Of a DNA stretch of 64,000 nucleotides, positions 52,228-60,961 are shown one piece after another. Within the stretch, counting starts at the first letter, position 1; the number at the start of each line of letters is the position of its first letter. The notes beneath the pieces were generated by a model. It saw nothing but the letters and a program-made list of their open reading frames with translations, searched no databases and was not told the DNA's origin. The translations under genes and the position numbers were made by a program. The stretch spans positions 1 to 64,000 of the forward strand of contig JAHBWD010000036.1 in the NCBI GenBank assembly GCA_019637175.1. The letters run 5' to 3'. This stretch comes from Labilithrix sp. Its GTDB lineage: Bacteria > Myxococcota_A > Polyangia > Polyangiales > Polyangiaceae.

Positions 52228-54356
52228 CCTTGGCGCAGAAGCTCGAGCCGATCATCGGAGCCTGGGGTCGTCCGCCCGACAACGCGTCGATGCTCGCGGC
52301 CGCCGCGGCGGTCGCCGCGCTGCTCATCTGCGCGACGGGGCGCGGCGGATCGCTGCTCGGGCTCGGCCCCTACCCGATCCCGAGGCGCCTCTTCCTCTGG
52401 ATCACGGGCTTCATCGCCGCGCTGCTCTCGATCTTCTACATCGCGTTCTACCTGCGCGGCGGTCCGCGCATCATCGACGCGACGACGTACTTCCTCCAAG
52501 GCCGCGCGCTCTCGCACGGCGACTTCGCCTGGAGCGCGCACGATCCGACGGCGAGCTTCCGCGGGCGCTTCCTCCTCCATCGCGACGGCGTGATGGGCGG
52601 GATCTTCCCGCCCGGCTATCCGCTGCTCCTCGCCGCGGGCTTCACGATCGGCGCGCCGATGGTCGTCGGTCCGGCGCTGGCGGCGGCGATCGTGGTCGCG
52701 ACGTATCGTCTGGCGCACGCGATCGCCGAAGACGCGTTCGGCGGCCCGCACCGGCTCGGCCAAGGTCATGCGCGGCACGACACGGTGGAGACGGTCGCGC
52801 GCTCGGCGGCGCTCCTCTCGGTCGTGTGCGCGGCGCTGCGCTATCACACGGCCGATACGATGTCGCACGGCGCGGCGGCGCTCGGCGTCGCGCTCGCCCT
52901 CGAGGCGGCGCTGCGAGGGCGCATGGGCATCGCGGGCCTGTGCGTCGGCGGCGTGATCGCGACGCGTCCGATCACGGGGTTGGCGATCGGGATCGTGGTG
53001 GCGGCGCTCCTCTGGCGATCGCGCTCGCGCGCGCGGCTTCAGGCGCTCGCGCTCGGTCTCTTGCCGGGGCTCGCGCTGCTCGCGGGCGCGCAGCACGCCG
53101 TGACGGGCGCGTGGGGGGCGTCGACGCAAAAGATGTATTATGCAATGAGCGACGGCCCGCCCGGCTGCTTCCGCTGGGGCTTCGGCAGCGGCGTCGGCTG
53201 CCTCCACGAGCACGGCGAGTTCGTCGCGGCGCGGCTCCCGCACGGCTACGGCCCGCTGCAATCGCTGCTGACCACGCTGCGGCGCCTGAAGATGCACCTG
53301 CTCGACGTCGCGAGCTTCGAGCCCTTCGCGCTCCTCTTGCTCGCGCCGCTGATCCGACCCCACGGCTCGCGCGCCATCGTCGCGGCGGGCGCGGCGATCG
53401 GCCTCCAGATCCTCGCCTACGCGCCGTTCTACTTCGACGGCAACTACCCGGGCGGCGGCGCGAGGCTCTTCGCCGACGTGCTGCCGATCGAGCACGCGCT
53501 GCTCGCGATCGCGATCGCGCGCCTCGCGAGCAGGCACCACGTGCGCGGCGTCTTCGCGGCGGTCGCGGTCTCGCTCGCGGGCTTCGCGCTCCACGCCTCG
53601 TTCGAGCACGTGAAGCTCGCGGAGCGCGAGGGCGGCAAGCCGATGTTCGAGCCCGATCTGCTCGCGCGCGCGAGCGTCAACAACGGGCTCGTCTTCGTCG
53701 ACACCGATCACGGCTTCGGCCTCGGACACGATCCGCACGCGACCACGAAGAACGGCGTCGTCGTCGCGCGACTTCGCCAAGACGATCGCGACAGGCTGCT
53801 CTACGACCGCCTCGATCATCCCACGACCTACCTCTACAAGTTCGACATCCCGCCGCTGCCGCCGGGCGCGGCCGGCGCGCCCGTCGCCGCGCCGGTGATC
53901 GTGCCGTGGGCGCCGCCCGCGCTCGGCGATCCGCTGCGCTTCGAGGCCGAGGCCGAGTGGCCACCGCTGTCGCAGCGCGGAGGCTTCGCGGCGCCGGCGT
54001 GGGCCGACGCGTGCGCCTCGGGATCGCGCGCGCTCGTGCTGACGCCCGCGCCCATCGGCGCCGTCGCGGTCGCGACGATCTCCGTCCCCGTCCCCGAGGC
54101 GGGTCGCTACGCGGTCGGCCTCCGCGTGGTGCAGGGCGTGAGCGTGCCGTTCACGGCCCCGCGCGGCTCGGCCGTCGTGGGAGGCGCGGTCATGATCGGC
54201 AAAACGCGATGGGACTGGGTCGACGTTCCGGGCGCCGCATGCGCCGATCTGGCCGAGCGCGAGCTCCCCCTCGAGCCGCCCGCGGCGACGCTGACGTTCG
54301 AGGCGCGAGGAGGGCCGGTGGCCCTCGACCGCGTCACGCTGAAGCGCCGCCCCTGA
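52224..54356 (+). CDS. Second GT-C-like membrane protein, coupled to the preceding gene
   Basis: A 710-residue protein starting at GTG 52224 inside the GTGA overlap with the previous stop. Hydrophobic helices fill residues about 15-470; the early loop has IIDATTYFLQGRALSHGDFA and RDGVMGGIFPPGYPLLLAAG, the D-containing GT-C-type first loop followed by the family's P-P-G-Y-P-L segment. The C-terminal about 200 residues are a soluble domain (RFEAEAEWPPLSQRGGFAAP), beta-rich. Tight coupling implies a joint glycan-assembly role with the preceding gene. The family is not further resolved. Confidence 0.7.
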   Translation: MTLAQKLEPIIGAWGRPPDNASMLAAAAAVAALLICATGRGGSLLGLGPYPIPRRLFLWITGFIAALLSIFYIAFYLRGGPRIIDATTYFLQGRALSHGDFAWSAHDPTASFRGRFLLHRDGVMGGIFPPGYPLLLAAGFTIGAPMVVGPALAAAIVVATYRLAHAIAEDAFGGPHRLGQGHARHDTVETVARSAALLSVVCAALRYHTADTMSHGAAALGVALALEAALRGRMGIAGLCVGGVIATRPITGLAIGIVVAALLWRSRSRARLQALALGLLPGLALLAGAQHAVTGAWGASTQKMYYAMSDGPPGCFRWGFGSGVGCLHEHGEFVAARLPHGYGPLQSLLTTLRRLKMHLLDVASFEPFALLLLAPLIRPHGSRAIVAAGAAIGLQILAYAPFYFDGNYPGGGARLFADVLPIEHALLAIAIARLASRHHVRGVFAAVAVSLAGFALHASFEHVKLAEREGGKPMFEPDLLARASVNNGLVFVDTDHGFGLGHDPHATTKNGVVVARLRQDDRDRLLYDRLDHPTTYLYKFDIPPLPPGAAGAPVAAPVIVPWAPPALGDPLRFEAEAEWPPLSQRGGFAAPAWADACASGSRALVLTPAPIGAVAVATISVPVPEAGRYAVGLRVVQGVSVPFTAPRGSAVVGGAVMIGKTRWDWVDVPGAACADLAERELPLEPPAATLTFEARGGPVALDRVTLKRRP

Positions 54357-54407
54357 GACCGGAAACGGGGAAAACGGCATGCCCCTTGCCCTAATGCAAG
54401 GATCTCG

Positions 54408-54436
54408 TTGACGATTTGCCAGAACGTGGCTTCACT
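54408..54436 (+). promoter_or_regulatory. Candidate sigma-70-type promoter for the HU gene
   Basis: TTGACG at 54408-54413 is a good -35; 17 bases later TTCACT (54431-54436) is a poor -10. A ribosome site (GGGAG) then precedes ATG 54464. Plausible but not certain. Confidence 0.3.
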
Positions 54437-54463
54437 ACGGCAGAACCAGCGGGAGTCAACGAG

Positions 54464-54787
54464 ATGACGAAGAGTGAACTCATCGACGCGATGGCGGCGC
54501 GCAGTCAGCTGACGAAAGCGCGCGCAGAGCTCGTGGTCAACTGCGTCTTCGAGGCGATGACCGAGGCGCTCCAGCGGGGGGAAGGCATCGAGATCCGTGG
54601 GTTCGGCAGCTTCACTGTCCGACCCTACAAGGCTTACTCGGGTCGCAACCCGCGCACGGGCGCCCCGGTGCCGGTGCCTCCGAAGCGGCTGCCTTTCTTC
54701 AAGGTCGGCAAGGAGCTCAAGGAGCTCGTCAACAACAGCCGGCTCACGCACGCCACGATCACGGGCGGCGACGACAAAGACGACTGA
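54464..54787 (+). CDS. HU/IHF-family nucleoid DNA-binding protein
   Basis: A 107-residue histone-like protein. MTKSELIDAMAARSQLTKAR (helix 1-2), IRGFGSFTVRPYKAYSGRNP (beta arms begin with GRNPRTG, the DNA-contacting tip), then VPVPPKRLPFFKVGKELKEL. The layout resembles IHF-beta/HU of proteobacteria, with an acidic tail GGDDKDD. Dimers bend and compact DNA. The annotation HU versus IHF-beta cannot be separated from sequence alone. It is 32 bases upstream of tyrS on the same strand. Confidence 0.93.
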   Translation: MTKSELIDAMAARSQLTKARAELVVNCVFEAMTEALQRGEGIEIRGFGSFTVRPYKAYSGRNPRTGAPVPVPPKRLPFFKVGKELKELVNNSRLTHATITGGDDKDD

Positions 54788-54819
54788 GCGTTTCGGGCGA
54801 TTAGGCTAGATCGCTCTCC

Positions 54820-56067
54820 ATGTTCCCGCCCGTCTCCGAACAGATGGCCGTGCTCACGCGCGGCGTCGTCGACCTGCACGTCAAGAGCGAGCTCGAACAG
54901 CGCCTCGAAGAGTCGCGCAAGAGCGGCAAGCCGCTGCGCGTCAAGGCGGGCTTCGACCCCACGCGGCCCGATCTGCACATCGGGCACGCGGTGCTCATGT
55001 ACAAGATGCGGCAGTTCCAGGATTTCGGTCACACCGCGATCCTGCTCGTCGGCGAGTTCACGGCGATGGTGGGCGATCCCACCGGGAAGAACGACGCCCG
55101 CCCTCGCCTGTCGCGCGAAGACGTGAACGCCGCGGCCAAGACGTACACCGAGCAGGCCTTCAAGATCCTCGACCGCAGCCGCACCGAGATCCGCACCAAC
55201 TCGGAGTGGCTCGACACGCTCACCCCCGTCGACATCGTCGAGCTGATGGCCAAGATGACGGTGTCGCGCATGCTCGAGCGGAAAGACTTCGCCCAGCGCT
55301 TCGAAGAGGGACGTGCGATCTACCAGCACGAGTTCCTCTACCCGCTCCTCCAGGGCTACGACTCGGTCGCGCTCGACGACGACATCGAGCTCGGCGGCAC
55401 CGACCAGCTCTTCAACCTGCTCGTCGGCCGCGACCTCATGAGCAAGTACGGCAAGCGCCCGCAGATGGTCATGACCACGCCGCTGCTCGAGGGCACCGAC
55501 GCGAAGATGGTCGACGGCGTCGTCGTCGGCGCGAAGATGTCGAAGAGCGCCGAGAACTACATCGCGCTCACCGAGCCGCCGCTCACCATGCATCGCAAGG
55601 TGATGCAGATCGACGACGACGTCATCTTTCGTTACTTCGATCTGCTGTCGCTCCGCTCGAACGAAGAGATCGCGGCGCTGAAGCAGGAGAAGGCGGCCGG
55701 GCGCCACCCGAAGGAGATCAAGGCGCTCTTCGCCAGCGAGCTCATCACCCGCTTCCACGGCGAAGACGCGGCGAAGAGCGCGCAAGCCGAGTTCGAGAGG
55801 GTCTACTCGGCCGACGCGGTGCCCGACGACGTCGAGACGAAGACGGTCACGACCGACGGCCCGACGCTCTGGATCGCGAAGGCGCTGTCGCTCGCCGGGC
55901 TCGTGAAGTCGACCGGCGAGGGCAAGCGGCTCGTCGAGCAAGGCGGCGTCGAGGTCGATCGGGCGCGCGTGTCGGACGTGAACTTCCAGCTCGAGCGGGG
56001 CAAGCGCTACCTCCTCCGCGTCGGCTCGAAGAACCGGCGCTTCGCGTACGTGGAAGTCGCGCCGTGA
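54820..56067 (+). CDS. tyrS: Tyrosine--tRNA ligase
   Basis: A 415-residue class I synthetase. HIGH motif LHIGHAVLMY (residues 53-56), KAGFDPTRPDLHIGH, QHEFLYPLLQGYDSVALDDD, ELGGTDQLFNLLVGRDLM and KMSKS in GAKMSKSAENYI (about 239-243). The C-terminal RNA-binding S4 domain (about 345-410) has TGEGKRLVEQGGVEVD. All catalytic motifs are intact; the layout is that of the TyrZ-like group with KMSKS rather than KFGKS. Starting ATG 54820 fits TAGGCT about 13 bases upstream. Confidence 0.96.
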   Translation: MFPPVSEQMAVLTRGVVDLHVKSELEQRLEESRKSGKPLRVKAGFDPTRPDLHIGHAVLMYKMRQFQDFGHTAILLVGEFTAMVGDPTGKNDARPRLSREDVNAAAKTYTEQAFKILDRSRTEIRTNSEWLDTLTPVDIVELMAKMTVSRMLERKDFAQRFEEGRAIYQHEFLYPLLQGYDSVALDDDIELGGTDQLFNLLVGRDLMSKYGKRPQMVMTTPLLEGTDAKMVDGVVVGAKMSKSAENYIALTEPPLTMHRKVMQIDDDVIFRYFDLLSLRSNEEIAALKQEKAAGRHPKEIKALFASELITRFHGEDAAKSAQAEFERVYSADAVPDDVETKTVTTDGPTLWIAKALSLAGLVKSTGEGKRLVEQGGVEVDRARVSDVNFQLERGKRYLLRVGSKNRRFAYVEVAP

Positions 56068-57110
56068 CGCGAAGGGCCGCCCAGCCCTCCGTGGCTGGGC
56101 GAAGACGCGGCGTCGGGCTTTTCGGAGCCCTGACCCTCGCGCTCGCGTCGGCGTGCGGTCCCAAGTCACCGCCTCCGCCGCCCGGGCCGCCGCCCGTCGC
56201 GCTCCAGCTCGATCACGCGTGCGAGCTTGCACCCGCCGCAGGCCTCGAGTGGATCGTCGACGCGCGCCCGCGCGAGATCGCCGAGACGCCCGATCTCATC
56301 CCCGCGATCGCGCTCGTCGTCCCCGAGGCGCGCTTCGCCGCCTTCGCCGCGACGCACGGCGGGCTCGACGTGCGCCAGATGAAGGAGCTCTGCGTCGCGC
56401 GCTACAAAGACAGCTCGCTCACGATCGCGCGCGGCCCCCTCGATCCCGCGCGCGTCGAGACGGCGTTCGCCGATCGCATGACGAACCCGGGCGGGCGCAC
56501 GCTCGTGGTCCCGAACCCGCCGGTCGTCCGCCAGTGGGGCGAGGTGAACGGCGAGCCCCAGGCCCTCACGATCTTCGCGCGCGAGGCGGTGGCGCTCGAG
56601 GCCGGCCGAGGGGCCGCGGGGTCCGCCCCGCGCGTCCGCGCCGCGGAGGCCTTCGCGCTCGGGAGGCTCAAACGCGCCAGCCCGGCGCTCAAAGCCACGC
56701 TCGCCCGCGCGGCTGAGCTCTTGGGCGAAGCGCCCGCGCGCGCCTTCGCGCCCGGGCCCTTCGAGGGCGAGCTGGCCCAAGGGCTCGGCGGGCTCTTGCG
56801 CGCGAGCACCGCCGTCGGCGGCTCCGCCCGGTTCGCCGGGCCTCCGGCCCAGATCGCCGTGCGGATCGTGCTCACCGGGGCCTGGGGAAAAGACGCGCAG
56901 GCGGCCGCCGACCGCTTCATCGCGGCCGCCAACGTCGTCGCCGACAGCCCCTTCGGGCGGCTCCTTTCGCTGAACCACCCCGTCCTCGCGCCGGCCGTAC
57001 GCGGCACGCCCGACGCGCTGATCCTCGACGTGACCCTCGACGGCATGGCCCTGGCGCGCGGCCTCCACGACGCCCTCGACGCCGAGGTGGGCGAGATCAT
57101 GCGGCGTTGA
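56064..57110 (+). CDS. Hypothetical lipoprotein coupled to tyrS
   Basis: A 348-residue protein from GTG 56064, overlapping the tyrS stop (GTGA). N-terminus RRAAQPSVAGRRRG, hydrophobic core GLFGALTLALASAC and a Pro-rich start (GPKSPPPPPGPPP) indicate a lipoprotein. The mature chain mixes helices and strands (AFAATHGGLDVRQMKELCVA; ALTIFAREAVALEAGRGAAG). The family is not recognised. The overlap suggests translational coupling with tyrS, an odd pairing for an envelope protein. Confidence 0.6.
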   Translation: MTRRAAQPSVAGRRRGVGLFGALTLALASACGPKSPPPPPGPPPVALQLDHACELAPAAGLEWIVDARPREIAETPDLIPAIALVVPEARFAAFAATHGGLDVRQMKELCVARYKDSSLTIARGPLDPARVETAFADRMTNPGGRTLVVPNPPVVRQWGEVNGEPQALTIFAREAVALEAGRGAAGSAPRVRAAEAFALGRLKRASPALKATLARAAELLGEAPARAFAPGPFEGELAQGLGGLLRASTAVGGSARFAGPPAQIAVRIVLTGAWGKDAQAAADRFIAAANVVADSPFGRLLSLNHPVLAPAVRGTPDALILDVTLDGMALARGLHDALDAEVGEIMRR

Positions 57111-57149
57111 AGTCTCTACCTCGCGGTCGACCGTGGCGCGCGGCTCGTG

Positions 57150-57155
57150 CATAAT
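57150..57155 (+). promoter_or_regulatory. -10 box CATAAT upstream of GTG 57165
   Basis: CATAAT sits nine bases before GTG 57165, so transcription would start at or just before the codon. This makes GTG 57147, which overlaps the box, an unlikely start. Confidence 0.4.
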
Positions 57156-57164
57156 CGAGAGCCG

Positions 57165-57983
57165 GTGTTGGACTTTGCATCGCTCTCTCGATGCGCAGAC
57201 CTGACGGTCGAGCACGCAAAGCAGGCGGCGCGATCCTCCGCCGAGATGCGCACGCTGCTCAAGCGCGTGGCGGAGATCGCGAAGCCGGGCTCGGGCTGTC
57301 CGAAGGTGCTGATGGCGGTCGCGCGCCTCGTGGGACAAGACTGGCTCGAAGGCGGCGAGCTGCGCGTGGAGCTCACGGGCGACGACGAGAAGACGACGCT
57401 GACGATCATGTGCGAGTACGGCGTCGGGATCCGCGAGCGTCTCCTGCCGCCCACCGAGCTGCGCGTGCCGTTCGACGAGTTCGCTCGCGCGCTCGAGCTC
57501 TCGCCTTCGCTCGTCCTTCCGCTGCGGATCTCCGACGACGTCGGCAAGATCACGCTGACGCCGCTCCTCACGCCGGAGAAGCGCGCCGAGGAGGCCGTCG
57601 CGGTGCGCATCGACGAGCGGAGCCTCGGCGAGACCGAGCGCAAGACCGCGCCGCCCAAACAAGGCGCCGAGCCCGAAGCCGTCTTCGCGGCGGCCCCCGA
57701 CTCCGACACCACGCCGACGCGCCTCGCGCGCCTCGCGCTCGACGAGCTCGACGATCCGGCGCCGGTGACCGCGCGCCCGCACGCGATCGCAGAGGCCGGC
57801 GCAGGTGAAGAAGCGAACCTCGACGAGCTCGAAGAGATCGGCCCCGGCGACCTGCCCGAGGAAGGTGCCGAGGGCGCGCCGAGCTGGAGCGCCAACGTTC
57901 ACACGCGGCCCACGGTTCGCCGCATGGTCGCCGTCGACGTCTCCGCGATCCGAAAGCGGGATCCGCGCAGCGAAGAAGACTGA
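57165..57983 (+). CDS. Hypothetical cytoplasmic protein
   Basis: A 272-residue protein without signal peptide. The N-terminal 120 residues are alpha/beta (VLDFASLSRCADLTVEHAKQ; VLMAVARLVGQDWLEGGELR; PLRISDDVGKITLTPLLTPE). The rest is acidic and Pro/Ala-rich (DELDDPAPVTARPH; NLDELEEIGPGDLPEEGAEG), probably disordered, ending RKRDPRSEED. Unknown family. GTG 57165 is chosen because a CATAAT box overlaps the alternative GTG at 57147. Confidence 0.6.
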   Translation: MLDFASLSRCADLTVEHAKQAARSSAEMRTLLKRVAEIAKPGSGCPKVLMAVARLVGQDWLEGGELRVELTGDDEKTTLTIMCEYGVGIRERLLPPTELRVPFDEFARALELSPSLVLPLRISDDVGKITLTPLLTPEKRAEEAVAVRIDERSLGETERKTAPPKQGAEPEAVFAAAPDSDTTPTRLARLALDELDDPAPVTARPHAIAEAGAGEEANLDELEEIGPGDLPEEGAEGAPSWSANVHTRPTVRRMVAVDVSAIRKRDPRSEED

Positions 57984-58032
57984 TCGCGGCGCCCGTTGAC
58001 GCCGGAACGCTAGCAGTGGTACGCGCGCGAAC

Positions 58033-58836
58033 GTGGCCCAATCGACCGCTCGCTCCACCCGCTCCTCCTCCTCCCTCGAAAAGTCCCGCAAGGTGACGGC
58101 TCGGCCCGCCCCGGCGAAGGCTCCGCGCAAGGCCGCCCTCCGGGCGGTGCCCGCGAAGGCCCCGGCGGCGAAGTCCGTGAAGCCCCCGGCGCCCGCCCAA
58201 CGGCCGGCCGCAGCCGGCGCCCAACGCCCGGCCGCAGACGTCCGAGCCACCGCGGCCGAGCCCGAGGCGCAGAAGCGCGTCTCCGGCATCGTCCCGCGCG
58301 GCTACGTCCCCCTCGTCGACATCCCGCGGCCTCCGCCGCCTCCGCGCGACTTCCAGCTCCACGTGGGCGACAAGGCCGTGCACCCCTCGCACGGCCTCGG
58401 TGAGGTGACCGCGATCGAGCATCGCGAGATCGGCAGCGTGAAGGGCGAGTTCTACATCCTGCGCATCCTCGACAACGGGATGCGCGTGATGGTGCCGCGC
58501 GCTTCGGCCGGCGCCGCCGGCCTGCGGCCCGTCATGACGGCGAAGGAAGCCGACCGCGTGCTCGAGACGATGCGCGCGCGCGAGGTCGCGGTCGATCTCC
58601 AGCCGTGGAGCCGGCGCTTCCGCGCGTACACCGAGATGATCAAGAGCGGCTCGCCGCACGAGGTCGCGAAGGTGCTGCGCGACATGTACCGCCTCAAGTT
58701 CGACAAGGATCTCTCCTTCGGCGAGCGGCGCTTGCTCGATCAGGCCAAGAGCCTCCTCATGAAGGAGCTCGCCGCCGCCAAGGGCGTGACAGAGGCCGTT
58801 CTTCAGGCCAACGTCGACGAAATGTTCCGCGCGTAG
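58033..58836 (+). CDS. CarD/CdnL-family transcription regulator with basic N-terminal extension
   Basis: A 267-residue protein. The CarD_CdnL_TRCF RNA-polymerase-binding domain (about 105-165) has FQLHVGDKAVHPSHGLGEVT and GEFYILRILDNGMRVMVPR; the C-terminal helical part (about 170-267) carries ETMRAREVAVDLQPWSRRFR and RLLDQAKSLLMKELAAAKGV, as in CdnL. The first 95 residues are a low-complexity Ala/Lys/Pro/Arg tail (KVTARPAPAKAPRKAALRAV) resembling histone H1 or AT-hook-type DNA binding. CdnL proteins stabilise promoter open complexes; this extension would add DNA affinity. GTG start. Confidence 0.88.
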   Translation: MAQSTARSTRSSSSLEKSRKVTARPAPAKAPRKAALRAVPAKAPAAKSVKPPAPAQRPAAAGAQRPAADVRATAAEPEAQKRVSGIVPRGYVPLVDIPRPPPPPRDFQLHVGDKAVHPSHGLGEVTAIEHREIGSVKGEFYILRILDNGMRVMVPRASAGAAGLRPVMTAKEADRVLETMRAREVAVDLQPWSRRFRAYTEMIKSGSPHEVAKVLRDMYRLKFDKDLSFGERRLLDQAKSLLMKELAAAKGVTEAVLQANVDEMFRA

Positions 58837-58846
58837 GCGCCTCTAG

Positions 58847-58852
58847 TACAAT
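58847..58852 (+). promoter_or_regulatory. -10 box TACAAT, leaderless configuration
   Basis: TACAAT ends six bases before GTG 58859, so the predicted start of transcription falls on the codon. The -35 region lies in the CarD gene's end and is poor. This matches the arrangement at 45662. Confidence 0.45.
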
Positions 58853-58858
58853 CGCCTC

Positions 58859-59509
58859 GTGGATTGCCGGGTAGCCGAGGGCTCCGTTCGGAGGTGGTCG
58901 TTCGCAGGCGTCGTGACGTGCGCGCTCTGGATCGCGGCGTGCAGCAACGGTCCGTCGAAGGCGGCCGCGCTCGACGCGATCCAGGCCGGCATCAAGGAAG
59001 ACGGGAGCTGCACGCTCCCGCTCGACATCCTCTCCTCGCTGAAGGTCCAGCACGCGACCAAGGGCATCTGCGTGCCCAAGGAAGCTTCGCCGAAGGTCAA
59101 GGCGTGCGTGGAGGCGCTCGTCGCGGCCAACATCACGCACCGGATGCCCGACGACTACATGGTCGCGTGGCCCGACGACGTGTCGGCCTCGAGCCTCAGC
59201 GACGTTCCCGCCTACGAGCGGCGTGCGCGCAACCTCGTCTTCAGCACGTGCGTCGAGCTCGCGGGCAACCTCCGCGACGGGCGCTTCAACTGCGCCGAGG
59301 CGCGGGCGGAGAAGATCCTGCGCGTGAAGACGACCGACGAAACGCACGCCGACGTGACGTACGCGCGCGAGATCGGCCTCAAGCCGTCGCTCCCCGCGAT
59401 CGACGCCGCGTGCGGCACGGCGACGCGACCTCCCGGCGAGGCCACGGTCGCGTTCGTGAAGACAGAGTCGGGCTGGGGCCTTCCCGCGCCCCCGGTCTCG
59501 GCGCACTGA
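58859..59509 (+). CDS. Hypothetical lipoprotein
   Basis: A 216-residue protein (GTG 58859 beside a TACAAT box). Signal peptide MDCRVAEGSVRRWSFAGVVT followed by LWIAAC (Cys28). The mature part has several Cys (GSCTLPLD, KGICVPKE, KACVEALV, FSTCVEL, FNCAEA, DAACGT) and helices. Function and family unknown. It lies between the CarD-family gene and an FGGY kinase on the same strand, with separate promoter-like boxes. Confidence 0.65.
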   Translation: MDCRVAEGSVRRWSFAGVVTCALWIAACSNGPSKAAALDAIQAGIKEDGSCTLPLDILSSLKVQHATKGICVPKEASPKVKACVEALVAANITHRMPDDYMVAWPDDVSASSLSDVPAYERRARNLVFSTCVELAGNLRDGRFNCAEARAEKILRVKTTDETHADVTYAREIGLKPSLPAIDAACGTATRPPGEATVAFVKTESGWGLPAPPVSAH

Positions 59510-59524
59510 TACGCTCGTCGCGGC

Positions 59525-60961
59525 GTGCTCCTCGGCATCGACATCGGAACGACGGGCGTCCGCGCCGCGGTGTTCACCCCCGACGGCGCGCCGCTCGCCG
59601 ACGCGAGCGTCGCCTGTCCGCACGACGCGCCTCGCGCCGGATGGGCCGAGGCCGATCCCGACGCGTGGTGGCGCGCGGCCTGTCGCGCGCTCGCCGAGGT
59701 GGGCGCGTCGGTCACGCGCGACGTCCGGTGCGTCGCGGTCGCCGGCCAGGCGCCGACCGCCGTGCTCGTCGACGCGAGCGGCGCGGCGATCCGCCCGGCG
59801 ATCTCGTGGCTCGACACGCGCGCCGACGCCGAGGCGCGCGAGCTCGGCACGCAGGCCTACTACCTCGGGCCCAAGCTGACCTGGCTCACGCGACACGAGC
59901 CTCGGTCGATCGAGCGCGCGCGGTGGGTGCTCCAGTCGCACGCCTTCATCGCGATGCGCCTCACGGGCGAGGTCGCCGTCGATCCGTCGACCGCCGCGCT
60001 GGCGCTTCCGCTCTTCGATCTCGCGTCGCTCGAATGGGTGCATAGTGCATATGATCGACTCATGCCGCCGCTCCGACGCGCGCACGAGGTGCTCGGCGCG
60101 GTCACGGCCGAGGCCGCGGCGGCGACGGGGCTGCGAGAGGGAACGCCCGTCGTCGCCGGCGGCGGCGACTTCGCCGCCGCGACGCTCGGCGCCGGCGTCG
60201 TCGCCGAGGGCGAGGCGTGCCTCATGCTCGGCACGGCGGGCAACTTGCTCGTTCCGCGATCGACGCCCGGCACCGATCCGCGCCTCATCAACGCGTTCCA
60301 CGTCGGCGCCGAGCGCTGGCTCTCGCTCGGCGGCACGCTCTCTGGTGGCGCGCAGGAGTGGTTTCGTCACGCGATCGCGCGCGGCGGAACGCTCGATACG
60401 GCGGTTCGAAGCGCGCTCCCCACGCACGACGTCCTCGACGCCGAGGCGGCGCGCGTGGAGGCCGGCAGCGAGGGTCTCTTGTTCCTTCCGTATCTCCAGG
60501 GCGAGCGCACGCCGATCTGGGACGTGACGGCGCGCGGCGCGTTCATCGGCCTGGATCTCACGCACGGACGAGGCCACCTCTGGCGCGCGGTGCTCGAGGG
60601 GATCGCGCTCGGCTTCGTCGACTGTCAGGCGGTGCTCGAGGAGGGCGGCGTGCGCCTCCGCGAGGTGGTCGCCGCCAACGGCGGCGGCAAGAGCGCGCTC
60701 TTCCGTCAGATCTTGTGCGACGCGCTCGGCGTTCCGCTCGCGTACACGCCGAAGGGCGCCGGCACGGTCGCGGGCGCCGCGATCCTCGCCGCGCTCGGCG
60801 CCGGCGTGCTCGGCAGCGCCGAGGACGCGAGAACGTGGCGCGGCGAACAGATCCGCCACGAGCCCGATCCGAAGAACACCGCGCGCTTCCGGCAGATGCT
60901 CGCGCTCCGCCGCGAGGCCTACGGCGGCCTCGCGGGCGTGTTCCGCCGCCTCACCCCTTGA
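59525..60961 (+). CDS. FGGY-family carbohydrate kinase, xylulokinase-like
   Basis: A 478-residue sugar kinase. Phosphate-1 loop LLGIDIGTTGVRAAVF at the start, WAEADPDAWWRAA, AGQAPTAVLVD, ISWLDTRAD, the catalytic-Asp region VVAGGGDFAAATLGAG, GTAGNLLVP, LPYLQGERTPIWD, LEGIALGF, and the second ATP motif VAANGGGKSALFRQILCDAL with VAGAAILAALGAG. The pattern is closest to xylulokinases; no pentose-metabolism gene is adjacent, so the substrate is open. Its 3' end overlaps that of the convergent SctB-like gene by 11 bases. Confidence 0.9.
   Translation: MLLGIDIGTTGVRAAVFTPDGAPLADASVACPHDAPRAGWAEADPDAWWRAACRALAEVGASVTRDVRCVAVAGQAPTAVLVDASGAAIRPAISWLDTRADAEARELGTQAYYLGPKLTWLTRHEPRSIERARWVLQSHAFIAMRLTGEVAVDPSTAALALPLFDLASLEWVHSAYDRLMPPLRRAHEVLGAVTAEAAAATGLREGTPVVAGGGDFAAATLGAGVVAEGEACLMLGTAGNLLVPRSTPGTDPRLINAFHVGAERWLSLGGTLSGGAQEWFRHAIARGGTLDTAVRSALPTHDVLDAEAARVEAGSEGLLFLPYLQGERTPIWDVTARGAFIGLDLTHGRGHLWRAVLEGIALGFVDCQAVLEEGGVRLREVVAANGGGKSALFRQILCDALGVPLAYTPKGAGTVAGAAILAALGAGVLGSAEDARTWRGEQIRHEPDPKNTARFRQMLALRREAYGGLAGVFRRLTP

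Noticed and set aside
57147..57165. GTG 57147 as start of the hypothetical gene
   Set aside because: It overlaps the CATAAT -10-like box; GTG 57165 gives the leaderless arrangement seen at other genes.
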